Source: Poindextera sp036494815 | Lineage (GTDB): Bacteria > Pseudomonadota > Alphaproteobacteria > Caulobacterales > Caulobacteraceae | Direction: 5' to 3' | NCBI GenBank assembly: GCA_036494815.1 | Contig: DASXNV010000063.1 | Coordinates: 1-64,000 of the forward strand | Length of the DNA stretch: 64,000 bases | Part shown: one piece after another, positions 36,347-45,000 of the stretch | Layout of the letters: every line of letters begins with the position of its first letter | Position numbering within the stretch: the stretch's first letter is position 1 | Notes under the pieces: generated by a model | The model's database searches: none | Told to the model about the DNA's origin: nothing | Seen by the model: the letters and a program-made list of their open reading frames with translations, nothing else | Position numbers and translations under genes: made by a program

Positions 36347-38395
36347 CTAAGACCAGGCGTAGAGGGCGTAGCCGAGAAGGCCTGCCACCCCGACCAGCAT
36401 CACGAACGCATAGTGATAGACATAGCCCGTCTGCAGACGCCCGAAGCGCTTGCCCAAGGCGGCGGATACGGCGGCCACCCCATCGGGGCCGAAGCCGTCG
36501 ATGATCTTCTGGTCCCCGCCCTTCCAGAACAAGTCGCCCAGCCCCTTGGCGCCACGGACGAAGATGAACTCGTAGATCTCGTCGAAATACCACTTATTGT
36601 AGAACAGACTCCACAGGATGCCGCGTTGCGCCGCGATCCGGGCGCCCATGCCTTCCTTCAGCACATAGACATAAAAGGCGCTGAAGAAGCCGATGGCGGT
36701 GACGGTCAGGGGCGCCCAGACCACCAGGAACGGCAGTTTGCCCTCGTAATCGAGCACGTGATTGGTGGGCAGGGCGAAGATCGCCCCATTCCAAAAGTCC
36801 GCGCGATCGCCACCGACGAAATGTTCGTGGAAGGCGAACCCCGAGAAGATCGCGCCCACCGCCAAAGCCAACAACGGAACCACCATGATCCACGGGCTCT
36901 CATGCGGCTCGTGATGACCGTGGCCATGATCGTCGTGCGCTGCGCCGTGATCGTCATGCGCATGGGCGTCGTGCCCATGGTCGTCATGAGCATGCGCGTC
37001 GGCGCCCCACTTGGCGGGACCGTGGAACGTCATGAACACGAGGCGCCAGGAATAGAAGGAGGTCAGGCCGGCGGCCAGGATGCTGATCACGAAGGCGAAG
37101 CCGGCCACGCCGCTGTGAGCGCTGGCCGTATAGGCCGCGTTGATGATGGCGTCCTTGGAATAGAAGCCGGCGAAGCCCAGTTCCAGGCCCGGCAGGCCGA
37201 CCCCCGTGATGGCAAGTGTGCCGATCAACATCACCGCATAGGTGATGGGCAGCTTGTTCCACAGGGCGCCCATCTTCCGCATGTCCTGCTCGTGGTGCAT
37301 GCCGACGATCACGCTGCCCGCGCTGAGGAACAGCAGGGCCTTGAAGAAGGCGTGCGTGAACAGGTGGAACATGGCGCCCTGGTAGGCGCCCACGCCGGCG
37401 GCGATGAACATGTAGCCGAGCTGCGAGCAGGTCGAATAGGCGATGACCCGCTTGATGTCGTTCTGGGCCAGCCCGATCGTGGCGGCGAACAGGGCGGTGA
37501 CGGCGCCGATCAGAGTGACGATCTGCTTGGCCACCGGGGCGTATTCGAACATGGGCGACAACAGGCAGACCATATAGACGCCGGCGGTGACCATGGTCGC
37601 CGCGTGGATCAGGGCCGAAACCGGGGTCGGGCCTTCCATGGCGTCCGGCAGCCAGGTGTGCAGGAAGAACTGGGCCGACTTGCCCATGGCCCCGACGAAC
37701 AGAAGGGCGCAGGCCAGGTCGATGGCGCTCCAATAGTGGCTGGCGAAGAACCAGGTCTGGTTCGCGTGGGCGGCCACCTGGGGGAAGATCTCGGCGAAAC
37801 GGATCGAACCGAACATCCAGAAGGTGGTCATGATGCCGAGGGCGAAACCGAAGTCGCCGACCCGGTTGACGATGAACGCCTTGATCGCCGCGGCCGACGC
37901 GGTGGGCTTCTTGTACCAGAAGCCGATCAGCAGGTACGAGGCCAGGCCCACCCCTTCCCAGCCGAAAAACAGCTGCATGAAGTCGGCGGCGGTGACCAGG
38001 GCCAGCATGGCGAAGGTGAACAGGGACAGATAGGCGAAGAAGCGCGGCTTCGAGTCGTCCTCAGCCATATAGCCCCAGCTATAGACGTGCACGAGGGCCG
38101 AGACCGTGGTCACCACGATCAGCATCACCGCCGACAGGGTGTCGACGCGGATCGACCAGGCCGACTGGAAGGCCCCCACATTGACAAAGGGCGCGAGGGT
38201 GACGGTGAAGGGCTTCAGGGCTCCGGAAAACACGCTGAGAAAGGTGATCCAGCCCAGGGCGCAGGACAGCAGCAAAAAGCCGGTGGTGATGGCCTGGGAG
38301 GCCACATCACCGATCCGGCGGCCGAACAGGCCGGCGACAGTCGCGCCGAACAGCGGACCGAAGACTAGCAGGGTGACGATAGACGAAGGACTCAT
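36347..38395 (-). CDS. nuoL: NADH-quinone oxidoreductase subunit L, with His-rich loop
   Basis: NuoL is the distal antiporter-like subunit with the long lateral helix of complex I. The 682-residue protein has the conserved FFGWEGVGLASYLLIGFWY, KSAQFFLHTWLPDAMEGPTP and KRVIAYSTCSQLGYM segments and a C-terminal amphipathic region. Between about residues 460 and 500 (coding 36895-37015) there is a loop with many His, Asp and Gly residues (AHAHDDHGHDAHAHDDHG and more), of the kind that binds Zn, Ni or Co ions. Such a loop is not part of the catalytic core. Confidence 0.97.
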   Translation of the reverse strand: MSPSSIVTLLVFGPLFGATVAGLFGRRIGDVASQAITTGFLLLSCALGWITFLSVFSGALKPFTVTLAPFVNVGAFQSAWSIRVDTLSAVMLIVVTTVSALVHVYSWGYMAEDDSKPRFFAYLSLFTFAMLALVTAADFMQLFFGWEGVGLASYLLIGFWYKKPTASAAAIKAFIVNRVGDFGFALGIMTTFWMFGSIRFAEIFPQVAAHANQTWFFASHYWSAIDLACALLFVGAMGKSAQFFLHTWLPDAMEGPTPVSALIHAATMVTAGVYMVCLLSPMFEYAPVAKQIVTLIGAVTALFAATIGLAQNDIKRVIAYSTCSQLGYMFIAAGVGAYQGAMFHLFTHAFFKALLFLSAGSVIVGMHHEQDMRKMGALWNKLPITYAVMLIGTLAITGVGLPGLELGFAGFYSKDAIINAAYTASAHSGVAGFAFVISILAAGLTSFYSWRLVFMTFHGPAKWGADAHAHDDHGHDAHAHDDHGAAHDDHGHGHHEPHESPWIMVVPLLALAVGAIFSGFAFHEHFVGGDRADFWNGAIFALPTNHVLDYEGKLPFLVVWAPLTVTAIGFFSAFYVYVLKEGMGARIAAQRGILWSLFYNKWYFDEIYEFIFVRGAKGLGDLFWKGGDQKIIDGFGPDGVAAVSAALGKRFGRLQTGYVYHYAFVMLVGVAGLLGYALYAWS

Positions 38396-38404
38396 GGACG
38401 CGGC

Positions 38405-38713
38405 TCAGCCCTTCATCACATTGACGTCGTCGACCGCGATATCCCCGCGGTTACGGAAGAAGGTCACCAGAATGGCCAAGCCCACGGCCGCCTCGGCGGC
38501 GGCCACGGTGAGCACGAACATGGCGTAGATCTGGCCGGTGACCTGATGCAGATGGACCGAGAACGCGACGAGGTTGATGTTGACCGCCAGAAGGATCAGC
38601 TCGATCGACATCATGATGACGATGATGTTCTTGCGGTTCACAAAGATGCCGAACACCCCCATGGTGAACAGGGCGGCGGCGACCACCAGATAGTGCGCTA
38701 GACCAATCGTCAT
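38405..38713 (-). CDS. nuoK: NADH-quinone oxidoreductase subunit K
   Basis: NuoK is a three-helix membrane subunit of complex I. The 102-residue protein has the conserved Glu residues in MMSIELILLAVNIN and VLTVAAAEAAVGLAI. I start at 38713, where ATG overlaps the nuoJ stop (ATGA), giving MTIGLAHYLVVAAALF; an upstream start would add three residues. Confidence 0.97.
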   Translation of the reverse strand: MTIGLAHYLVVAAALFTMGVFGIFVNRKNIIVIMMSIELILLAVNINLVAFSVHLHQVTGQIYAMFVLTVAAAEAAVGLAILVTFFRNRGDIAVDDVNVMKG

Positions 38714-39324
38714 TCGCCCCACCCCTCGCCGCTCTTGATCTGAACCACTTTCATGCCCGTGGCCGGGGTGCGCGCAACCTGCGCGCCGATGTTCTGACGC
38801 CGCACGCCCTTGCGATGGCGCAGGGTCAGGACGATGGCGCCGATCATGGCCACCAGCAGCACCAGGCCCGCCGCCTGGAAGAAATAGACATAGTCTGTAT
38901 AGAGCACCCGGCCGATGGCCTCGGCGTTGCTCAGGTTCGGGGAGGCCACCAGCGGCATGGCTCCGGCGGCCGCGCCACGATCAGCCACAGCGACCGCGAT
39001 GAACACCATTTCCAACACCAGCACCAAGGCTACGGCCAGGCCGATGGGCAGATACTGGGCGAACCCAGCGCGCAGGGCGGAGAAATCCACGTCGAGCATC
39101 ATGACCACGAACAGGAACAAAACCGCCACGGCGCCCACATAGACGACCACCAGCAGCATGGCCAGAAACTCCGCCCCCAAAAGGACGAACAGCCCAGCGG
39201 CGCTGAAAAAACTCAGGATCAGGAACAGCACCGAGTGCACGGGATTGCGGGCCGTGATGACCAGAAATCCCGAGCCCAGCGTCACCGCCGCGAGCAGATA
39301 GAAGGCGATCGCCTGTAAGGCCAT
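38710..39324 (-). CDS. nuoJ: NADH-quinone oxidoreductase subunit J
   Basis: NuoJ is a five-helix membrane subunit of complex I. The 204-residue protein begins MALQAIAFYLLAAVTLGSGF and has NPVHSVLFLILSFFSAAGLF and VVYVGAVAVLFLFVVMMLDV, the conserved third-helix region. It is the first gene after the terminator-like hairpin that follows nuoI, with AAGGG as ribosome binding site. Confidence 0.97.
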   Translation of the reverse strand: MALQAIAFYLLAAVTLGSGFLVITARNPVHSVLFLILSFFSAAGLFVLLGAEFLAMLLVVVYVGAVAVLFLFVVMMLDVDFSALRAGFAQYLPIGLAVALVLVLEMVFIAVAVADRGAAAGAMPLVASPNLSNAEAIGRVLYTDYVYFFQAAGLVLLVAMIGAIVLTLRHRKGVRRQNIGAQVARTPATGMKVVQIKSGEGWGE

Positions 39325-39355
39325 GAGCCCTTACGCTCCCCTAAACACAACTTCA

Positions 39356-39391
39356 GAAAAAGCCCGCACCGAACGACGGGAGCGGGCTTTG
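39356..39391 (-). terminator. intrinsic terminator between nuoI and nuoJ
   Basis: On the minus strand AAAGCCCGC and GCGGGCTTT form a 9-bp stem around a 14-base loop, followed by a T-run (TTTTTC). It lies 16 bp after the nuoI stop and about 30 bp before the nuoJ start, inside the nuo locus. Confidence 0.8.
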
Positions 39392-39406
39392 CGAGTCGCG
39401 CCCCTC

Positions 39407-39904
39407 TTAACGATAGGCCGCGTCCAGTTCCAGATTCTTCGCGATTTCCCGTTCCCAACGGTCGCCATTATCCAACAGGCGCTGCTTGTCGTAGTACAGC
39501 TCCTCGCGGGTTTCGACGGCGTACTCGGTATTGGGTCCCTCGACGATCGCATCCACCGGGCAGGCCTCCTGGCACAGGCCGCAATAGATGCATTTGACCA
39601 TGTCGATGTCGTAGCGCGTGGTGCGGCGCGAGCCGTCCTCGCGCGGTTCGGCCTCGATATAGATGGCCTGGGCCGGGCAGATGGCTTCGCACAGCTTGCA
39701 GGCGATGCAGCGCTCTTCGCCGTTGGGATAGCGGCGTAGGACGTGCTCCCCGCGAAACCGGGGCGACTGCGGGCCACGCTCGTTGGGATAGGCCACGGTC
39801 TTTTTTGGACGCAGCATGTGCTTCATCGCCAAGCCGAAGGCTCCGGTGAAGTCCATCAGGGCGGCGCCCTTGACGGCCTGGTTGACGCGAGCGGCAAAGG
39901 TCAT
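39407..39904 (-). CDS. nuoI: NADH-quinone oxidoreductase subunit I
   Basis: NuoI carries two 4Fe-4S clusters (N6a, N6b) between NuoG and NuoB. The 165-residue ferredoxin-like protein has CIACKLCEAICP and CIYCGLCQEACP, both intact. The start at 39904 has AAGGAGAG about seven bases upstream. A terminator-like hairpin follows the stop. Confidence 0.98.
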   Translation of the reverse strand: MTFAARVNQAVKGAALMDFTGAFGLAMKHMLRPKKTVAYPNERGPQSPRFRGEHVLRRYPNGEERCIACKLCEAICPAQAIYIEAEPREDGSRRTTRYDIDMVKCIYCGLCQEACPVDAIVEGPNTEYAVETREELYYDKQRLLDNGDRWEREIAKNLELDAAYR

Positions 39905-39914
39905 CGAACTCTCC

Positions 39915-40982
39915 TTACGCCCCGGGGCCGAACACACGATAGGCGGCGATCAGCACCACGGCGATCCCCGAGATCGGAAGGAACACCTTCCAGCCCAGGC
40001 GCATCAGTTGGTCGTAGCGGTAGCGGGGCACGATGGCCTTGGCCATGGCGAACATGAAGAACCAGAACACCATCTTGATGGCGAACCAGAGCAGGCCATG
40101 CAGGCTAACCAGGGTCGGCGACCACGAGGCCATGAACCCGGTTGGATAAGGCGCCTGCCATCCTCCGAAAAACAGGATCGAGATCATGCCGCACATCAGG
40201 ACGATGTTGGCGTATTCGCCGATCATGAACAGCAGGTAGGGGGTCGAGGAATATTCAATCTGATAGCCGGCCACGAGTTCTGACTCCGCCTCGGGCAGGT
40301 CGAAGGGCGGGCGGTTGGTCTCGGCCAGGGCCGAAACGAAGAAGACCACCATCATGGGGATCATCACCAGCGCCATGGGCAGGTTGCGCAGCCCGCCGCC
40401 GCCAAACACGTTCCAGTTCCAGAAGCCGCCGCCCTGGTTGGAGACGATGGTCTGCAGGTTCATGGAGCCCGCCAGCAGGATCACGGTGATGATCACGAAG
40501 CCGATCGAGACTTCGTAGGAGACCATCTGCGCCGCGGACCGCAGCGAGCCCAGGAACGGATATTTCGAATTGGAGGCCCAGCCGCCCATGATGATGCCGT
40601 AGACGCCGAGCGAGGAGATGGCGAACAAGTAGAGGATGCCCACATTGATGTTGGACACCACCCAGCCCGGCCCCATGGGGATCGCCGCCCAGGCGCCGAA
40701 GGCCAGGACAAAGCTGATCAGGGGCGCGAGCAGGAACACGACCTTGTCCGAGCCGTCGGGCACAACGACTTCCTTCAGGGCGAACTTGATGAAGTCGGCG
40801 AAGGATTGCATCAGGCCGAACGGGCCCACCACATTGGGTCCCTTGCGCATCTGCACGCCGGCCCAGACCTTGCGGTCGCCCCACAGCAGGAAGGCGAGCG
40901 AGATCATCACGCCCATCAGGACCAGGGCCACCTGGCCGAGGGTCAGGCCGAACCAGACCCAAGGGTTGTCCGCTGGGATCAT
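39915..40982 (-). CDS. nuoH: NADH-quinone oxidoreductase subunit H
   Basis: NuoH is the eight-helix subunit that forms part of the quinone chamber. The 355-residue protein has the conserved GPNVVGPFGLMQSFADFIK, AETNRPPFDLPEAESELVAG and EYSSTPYLLFMIGEYAN stretches. It begins three bases after nuoG. Confidence 0.98.
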   Translation of the reverse strand: MIPADNPWVWFGLTLGQVALVLMGVMISLAFLLWGDRKVWAGVQMRKGPNVVGPFGLMQSFADFIKFALKEVVVPDGSDKVVFLLAPLISFVLAFGAWAAIPMGPGWVVSNINVGILYLFAISSLGVYGIIMGGWASNSKYPFLGSLRSAAQMVSYEVSIGFVIITVILLAGSMNLQTIVSNQGGGFWNWNVFGGGGLRNLPMALVMIPMMVVFFVSALAETNRPPFDLPEAESELVAGYQIEYSSTPYLLFMIGEYANIVLMCGMISILFFGGWQAPYPTGFMASWSPTLVSLHGLLWFAIKMVFWFFMFAMAKAIVPRYRYDQLMRLGWKVFLPISGIAVVLIAAYRVFGPGA

Positions 40983-40985
40983 GAT

Positions 40986-43052
40986 CTATTCCGCCGCCAT
41001 CAGCTTGCCACGCGCAGCCGCGACGCTGGCGGAGCATTCCGCCATGGTCACGCTGGCCCGCGCGATTGCGTTAGTGAAGTAGAAGTCCTTGATTGGGCTT
41101 GCAAATGCGGCATCCGAAACCTCGCCCTTGGCGCCCACGGCCTTCAGATCCAGCGCCGCCGGCGCCGAGCCCGGCGCATAGTCGATGGCGCCGAAGGTCG
41201 GATGATCAGCGAACAGCTTCGCCCGCAACCGGGCCAGGCTGTCATAGGGTAGTTTGGCGCCTAGACGCTCGGACAGGGCGCGCAGGATGGCCCAGTCCTC
41301 GCGGGCCTGGCCCCGCGGGAACACCGCCCGCCAGCCCATCTGAACCCGGCCCTCGGTATTGACGTAGAGGGCGTCTTTTTCGGTATAGGCCGCGCCCGGG
41401 AGGATCACGTCGGCGCGGTGGGCGCCGGCGTCGCCATGGCTGCCCTGATAGATGACGAATGCGTCCGTGGCCGACAGGTCGATCTCGTCGGCGCCCAGGA
41501 GGAACAGCACGTCGAGCGCGCCGGCCTTGACCTGATCCAGAGCGGCCAGGCCGCCCTCCCCTGGGATGAAGCCCAGGTCCAGGCCGCCGACGCGGCTGGC
41601 CACGCCATGCAGCAGGTTGAAGCCGTTCCAGCCCTCGGCGATCACGCCGAACTTGCCCGCCGCCTCGGCCGCCAGGGCTAGGATGGCGGCGCCGTCTTCG
41701 CGCGCCAGGGCGCCGGCGCCGATGATGATGGCCGGCTTCTTGGCGTCCTTGAGGACGGTCGCAAAACCGCTGCGCGCCTTGATCAGGCTGGCCAGCGAAG
41801 CGGGTCCCGCGCCCAGATAGTCGTAGGCATAGGTCAGGTCGGCCTGCTCGCCGATGACGCCAACCTTGACGTCGCGCGCCACCCAGTTGCGGCGCAAGCG
41901 CGCGTTCAGCACCGGCGCTTCCAGGCGCAGATTGGTCCCGATCAGCAAAACGGCGTCGGCTTCGTCGAGGCCGGCGAAGGTGGAGTTGAACAGCCAGCTT
42001 TCGCGCGGACCGGCGCCGATCTTAGCTCCGTCCTGACGACAATCGAGGTTCCTAACACCCAGGCCGCCAAACAGGTCCAGGGCCGCCTTCATGGATTCCA
42101 CGTCCTGCAGGTCGCCGGCGATGACGCCGATGCGCTCCGGCGTGGTCGCCTTGACCTTGGCCCCGATGGCCGCGAACGCCTCCGGCCACGTCGCCGGCTT
42201 CAGCTTGCCGTTTTCGCGCACATAGGGCTGGTCCAGCCGCTGACGGCTCAAGCCATCGCAGGCATAGCGGGTCTTGTCCGAGATCCACTCTTCATTGATC
42301 TCTTCATTGACCCGGGGCAGCACCCGCAGCACCGCATTGGCCCGCGCATCGACGCGGATGGCGGCGCCCATGGCGTCCATCACGTCCACGCTCTCGGTCT
42401 TCTTCAGCTCCCACGGTCGGGCGTTGAAGGCATAGGGCTTGGAGGTCAGGGCGCCCACTGGGCACAGGTCGATGACATTGCCCGATAGCTCGCTGGTGAC
42501 CGCCTTTTCCAGATAGGTGGTGATCTCCACGTCCTCGCCACGCGAAATCAGGCCGATCTCCGGCTGGCCGGCGACCTCGGTGATGAAGCGCACGCAGCGG
42601 GTGCACTGGATGCAGCGGGTCATGACCGTCTTGATCAACGGCCCCATGAACTTTTCTTCGACGGCGCGCTTGTTCTCGATATAGCGCGTGCCGTCGCGGC
42701 CGAAGCCCATGGACTGGTCCTGCAGATCGCACTCGCCGCCCTGGTCGCAGATCGGGCAATCCAGCGGGTGGTTGATGAGAAGGAACTCCATCACCCCCTC
42801 GCGGGCCTTCTTGACCATTGGGGTGTTGGTGAAGATCTCCTGGTTGGCGGCGGCCGGCAGGGCGCACGAGGCCTGCGGCTTGGGCGGGCCAGGCTTCACT
42901 TCCACCAGGCACATGCGGCAGTTGCCGGCGATGGACAGGCGTTCGTGGTAGCAAAAACGCGGAATCTCTTCCCCAGCCAGTTCCGCCACCTGCAGAACCG
43001 TCATGCCAGGTTCGAACTCGACCTCGACGCCGTTGACTTTAGCGATGGGCAT
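40986..43052 (-). CDS. nuoG: NADH-quinone oxidoreductase subunit G
   Basis: NuoG is the large iron-sulfur subunit of the NADH arm. The 688-residue protein has the 2Fe-2S ferredoxin domain (FCYHERLSIAGNCRMCLVEV), a His-Cys-type N5 cluster region (HPLDCPICDQGGECDLQDQS), the 4Fe-4S pair (TRCIQCTRCVRF, VIDLCPVGALTSKP) and a molybdopterin-fold C-terminal domain without catalytic function. GAGGA precedes the start. Confidence 0.98.
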   Translation of the reverse strand: MPIAKVNGVEVEFEPGMTVLQVAELAGEEIPRFCYHERLSIAGNCRMCLVEVKPGPPKPQASCALPAAANQEIFTNTPMVKKAREGVMEFLLINHPLDCPICDQGGECDLQDQSMGFGRDGTRYIENKRAVEEKFMGPLIKTVMTRCIQCTRCVRFITEVAGQPEIGLISRGEDVEITTYLEKAVTSELSGNVIDLCPVGALTSKPYAFNARPWELKKTESVDVMDAMGAAIRVDARANAVLRVLPRVNEEINEEWISDKTRYACDGLSRQRLDQPYVRENGKLKPATWPEAFAAIGAKVKATTPERIGVIAGDLQDVESMKAALDLFGGLGVRNLDCRQDGAKIGAGPRESWLFNSTFAGLDEADAVLLIGTNLRLEAPVLNARLRRNWVARDVKVGVIGEQADLTYAYDYLGAGPASLASLIKARSGFATVLKDAKKPAIIIGAGALAREDGAAILALAAEAAGKFGVIAEGWNGFNLLHGVASRVGGLDLGFIPGEGGLAALDQVKAGALDVLFLLGADEIDLSATDAFVIYQGSHGDAGAHRADVILPGAAYTEKDALYVNTEGRVQMGWRAVFPRGQAREDWAILRALSERLGAKLPYDSLARLRAKLFADHPTFGAIDYAPGSAPAALDLKAVGAKGEVSDAAFASPIKDFYFTNAIARASVTMAECSASVAAARGKLMAAE

Positions 43053-43061
43053 AGGCGGTCC

Positions 43062-43472
43062 TCAGAACACTTCTTCCGGCTTGAAAGGCGCTGGTAAAAC
43101 CCCACGCCCGATTGGATTCCAAGACATCAGCTTCCAATTGGGCAAAACCAGCGCCGACATCAGCGCCAGCGGAATGATCACGACGAACATACCGAGCGCA
43201 GGATATTTGGCCCTCCACGGAAAATGCTTCGTCACTCTCCACGCAAACGATAGCGACGTCAGAGATGCATAGACCAAGAAGGGCACGCGGCTCATGCGCC
43301 AAAGGCAGATCGCGAGATAGCCGATAGCTGCGGCAACGACGAGTAGAGGCACGAGTTCGACCAGTTGCACCCCGTGCGGACGACCAGCCATCGCCACGAC
43401 TCCGCGAACAGGAGGAATGGCGCCCAACATCAGAAGCAGGGCGGCGACCTTTATCGACAGCGGCGTTCGCAT
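43062..43472 (-). CDS. four-helix membrane protein between nuoF and nuoG, unknown
   Basis: The 136-residue protein has four hydrophobic segments (about 8-28, 38-57, 63-78 and 88-112) joined by basic loops (FAWRVTKHFPWRAKYP) and ends FKPEEVF. It begins six bases after nuoF and ends ten bases before nuoG, on the same strand, so it is almost certainly co-transcribed with complex I. I do not recognise the family. It could be an assembly factor or simply a passenger. Its base composition looks somewhat less GC-rich than its neighbours. Confidence 0.75.
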   Translation of the reverse strand: MRTPLSIKVAALLLMLGAIPPVRGVVAMAGRPHGVQLVELVPLLVVAAAIGYLAICLWRMSRVPFLVYASLTSLSFAWRVTKHFPWRAKYPALGMFVVIIPLALMSALVLPNWKLMSWNPIGRGVLPAPFKPEEVF

Positions 43473-43478
43473 TCATGG

Positions 43479-44795
43479 TCATTCCGCCGCCGCCAGGGTC
43501 ACGCCCTGCACATGCGGACGGCCGGCGCGATAGGCGGTGATGCGGTCTTCGATCTCGGGACGGAAATGGCGGAACAGGCCCTGGATCGGCCAGGCGGCCG
43601 CATCGCCCAGGGCGCAGATGGTGTGACCTTCGACTTGGCTGGCCACGTCGAGCAGGAGATCGATCTCCTTCATCTCGGCCTCGCCCGTGGCCATGCGCTC
43701 CATCACCCGCCACATCCAGCCGGTCCCTTCGCGGCAGGGCGTGCACTGGCCGCAGCTCTCGTGCTTGTAGAAGTATGAGATGCGGGCGATGGCTCGGACC
43801 AGGTCGGTGGACTTGTCCATGACGATCACGGCCGCGGTGCCCAGGCCCGATTTCAGGGCGCCCAGGCTGTCGAAATCCATCAGCGCGGTCTCGGCTTCGT
43901 GCGCCGGGATCATACGTACCGAAGAGCCGCCCGGGATCACGGCCTTGAGGTTGCCCCAGCCGCCGCGCACGCCGCCGCAATGGTCTTCCAGCAGCTGCTT
44001 CAGAGGGATCGACATCGCCTCCTCCACATTGCACGGCTTTTCCACGTGGCCGGAGATGCACATCAGCTTGGTGCCGGTGTTGTTGGGGCGGCCGAAACCC
44101 GCGAACCAGCCCGCCCCGCGACGCAGGATGGTGCCCACCACCGCGATGCTCTCCACATTATTGACCGTGGTCGGGCAGCCATAGACGCCGGCGCCGGCGG
44201 GGAACGGCGGCTTCAGGCGCGGCTGGCCCTTCTTGCCTTCCAGGCTTTCCAGGAGGGCGGTCTCGTCGCCGCAGATATAGGCGCCGCCACCGTGGTGGAC
44301 GTGGATATCGCAATCCCAGCCGTGCTTGTTGCCCTTGCCGATCAGCTTAGCCTCATAGGCCTCCTTGACCGCTTCCTCCAGGTGCTCGCGCTCGAGCACA
44401 TATTCGCCGCGGATATAGATGAAGCAGGTGTGGGCGCGCATGGCGTAGCTGGCGATCAGCGCGCCCTCGATCAACAGGTGCGGGTCGTTGCGCAGGATCT
44501 CGCGGTCCTTGCAGGTGCCGGGTTCGGACTCGTCGGCGTTGACCACCAGGTAGTGCGGCCGCTCGCTCTCCTGCTTGGGCATGAAGGTCCACTTCAGCCC
44601 GGTGGAGAAACCGGCGCCGCCGCGACCGCGCAGGCCGGAGTTCTTGATCTGCTCGCAGATCCATTCTGGCGTCATGGACAGCACGTCCGCCGTGGCGTTC
44701 CAGGCGCCGCGCGTCTTCGCCCCCGCCAGCCGCCAATCGTGCAGACCATAGAGGTTGGTGAAGATCCGGTCCTTGTCTTCGAGAATGCCGACCAT
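43479..44795 (-). CDS. nuoF: NADH-quinone oxidoreductase subunit F
   Basis: NuoF binds NADH and FMN and holds cluster N3. The 438-residue protein has GLRGRGGAGFSTGLKW (FMN/NADH), NADESEPGTCKDR, the GAGAYICGDETAL-like GGAYICGDETALLESLEG segment and the cluster motif ESCGQCTPCREG. It lies 205 bp after the FAD monooxygenase gene, not directly after nuoE as usual. Confidence 0.98.
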   Translation of the reverse strand: MVGILEDKDRIFTNLYGLHDWRLAGAKTRGAWNATADVLSMTPEWICEQIKNSGLRGRGGAGFSTGLKWTFMPKQESERPHYLVVNADESEPGTCKDREILRNDPHLLIEGALIASYAMRAHTCFIYIRGEYVLEREHLEEAVKEAYEAKLIGKGNKHGWDCDIHVHHGGGAYICGDETALLESLEGKKGQPRLKPPFPAGAGVYGCPTTVNNVESIAVVGTILRRGAGWFAGFGRPNNTGTKLMCISGHVEKPCNVEEAMSIPLKQLLEDHCGGVRGGWGNLKAVIPGGSSVRMIPAHEAETALMDFDSLGALKSGLGTAAVIVMDKSTDLVRAIARISYFYKHESCGQCTPCREGTGWMWRVMERMATGEAEMKEIDLLLDVASQVEGHTICALGDAAAWPIQGLFRHFRPEIEDRITAYRAGRPHVQGVTLAAAE

Positions 44796-45000
44796 GCCTC
44801 AACTCCAAAGCACGGGGCCGCCGCCTCGGCCGCCACCATGCACCCTCGCAGCGGGGCGAGGAATCGCGCCCGGACATAGCGCCTGTGACGCTGGAAACCA
44901 ACCGGGAATTGGAGGCGGCCGGCGGTTCGGGCCGATGTTGCGTCATCCCGCCTCGTCCAGGCGGCGCATTAGCCCGGCCGAAGGGCGGCCGGCGCGCCGG

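Noticed and set aside
36413..38368. 651-codon plus-strand frame opposite nuoL
   Set aside because: It is a compositional shadow of a certain gene in GC-rich DNA: no domains, a highly charged and His/Gln-rich translation, and exact overlap with nuoL.
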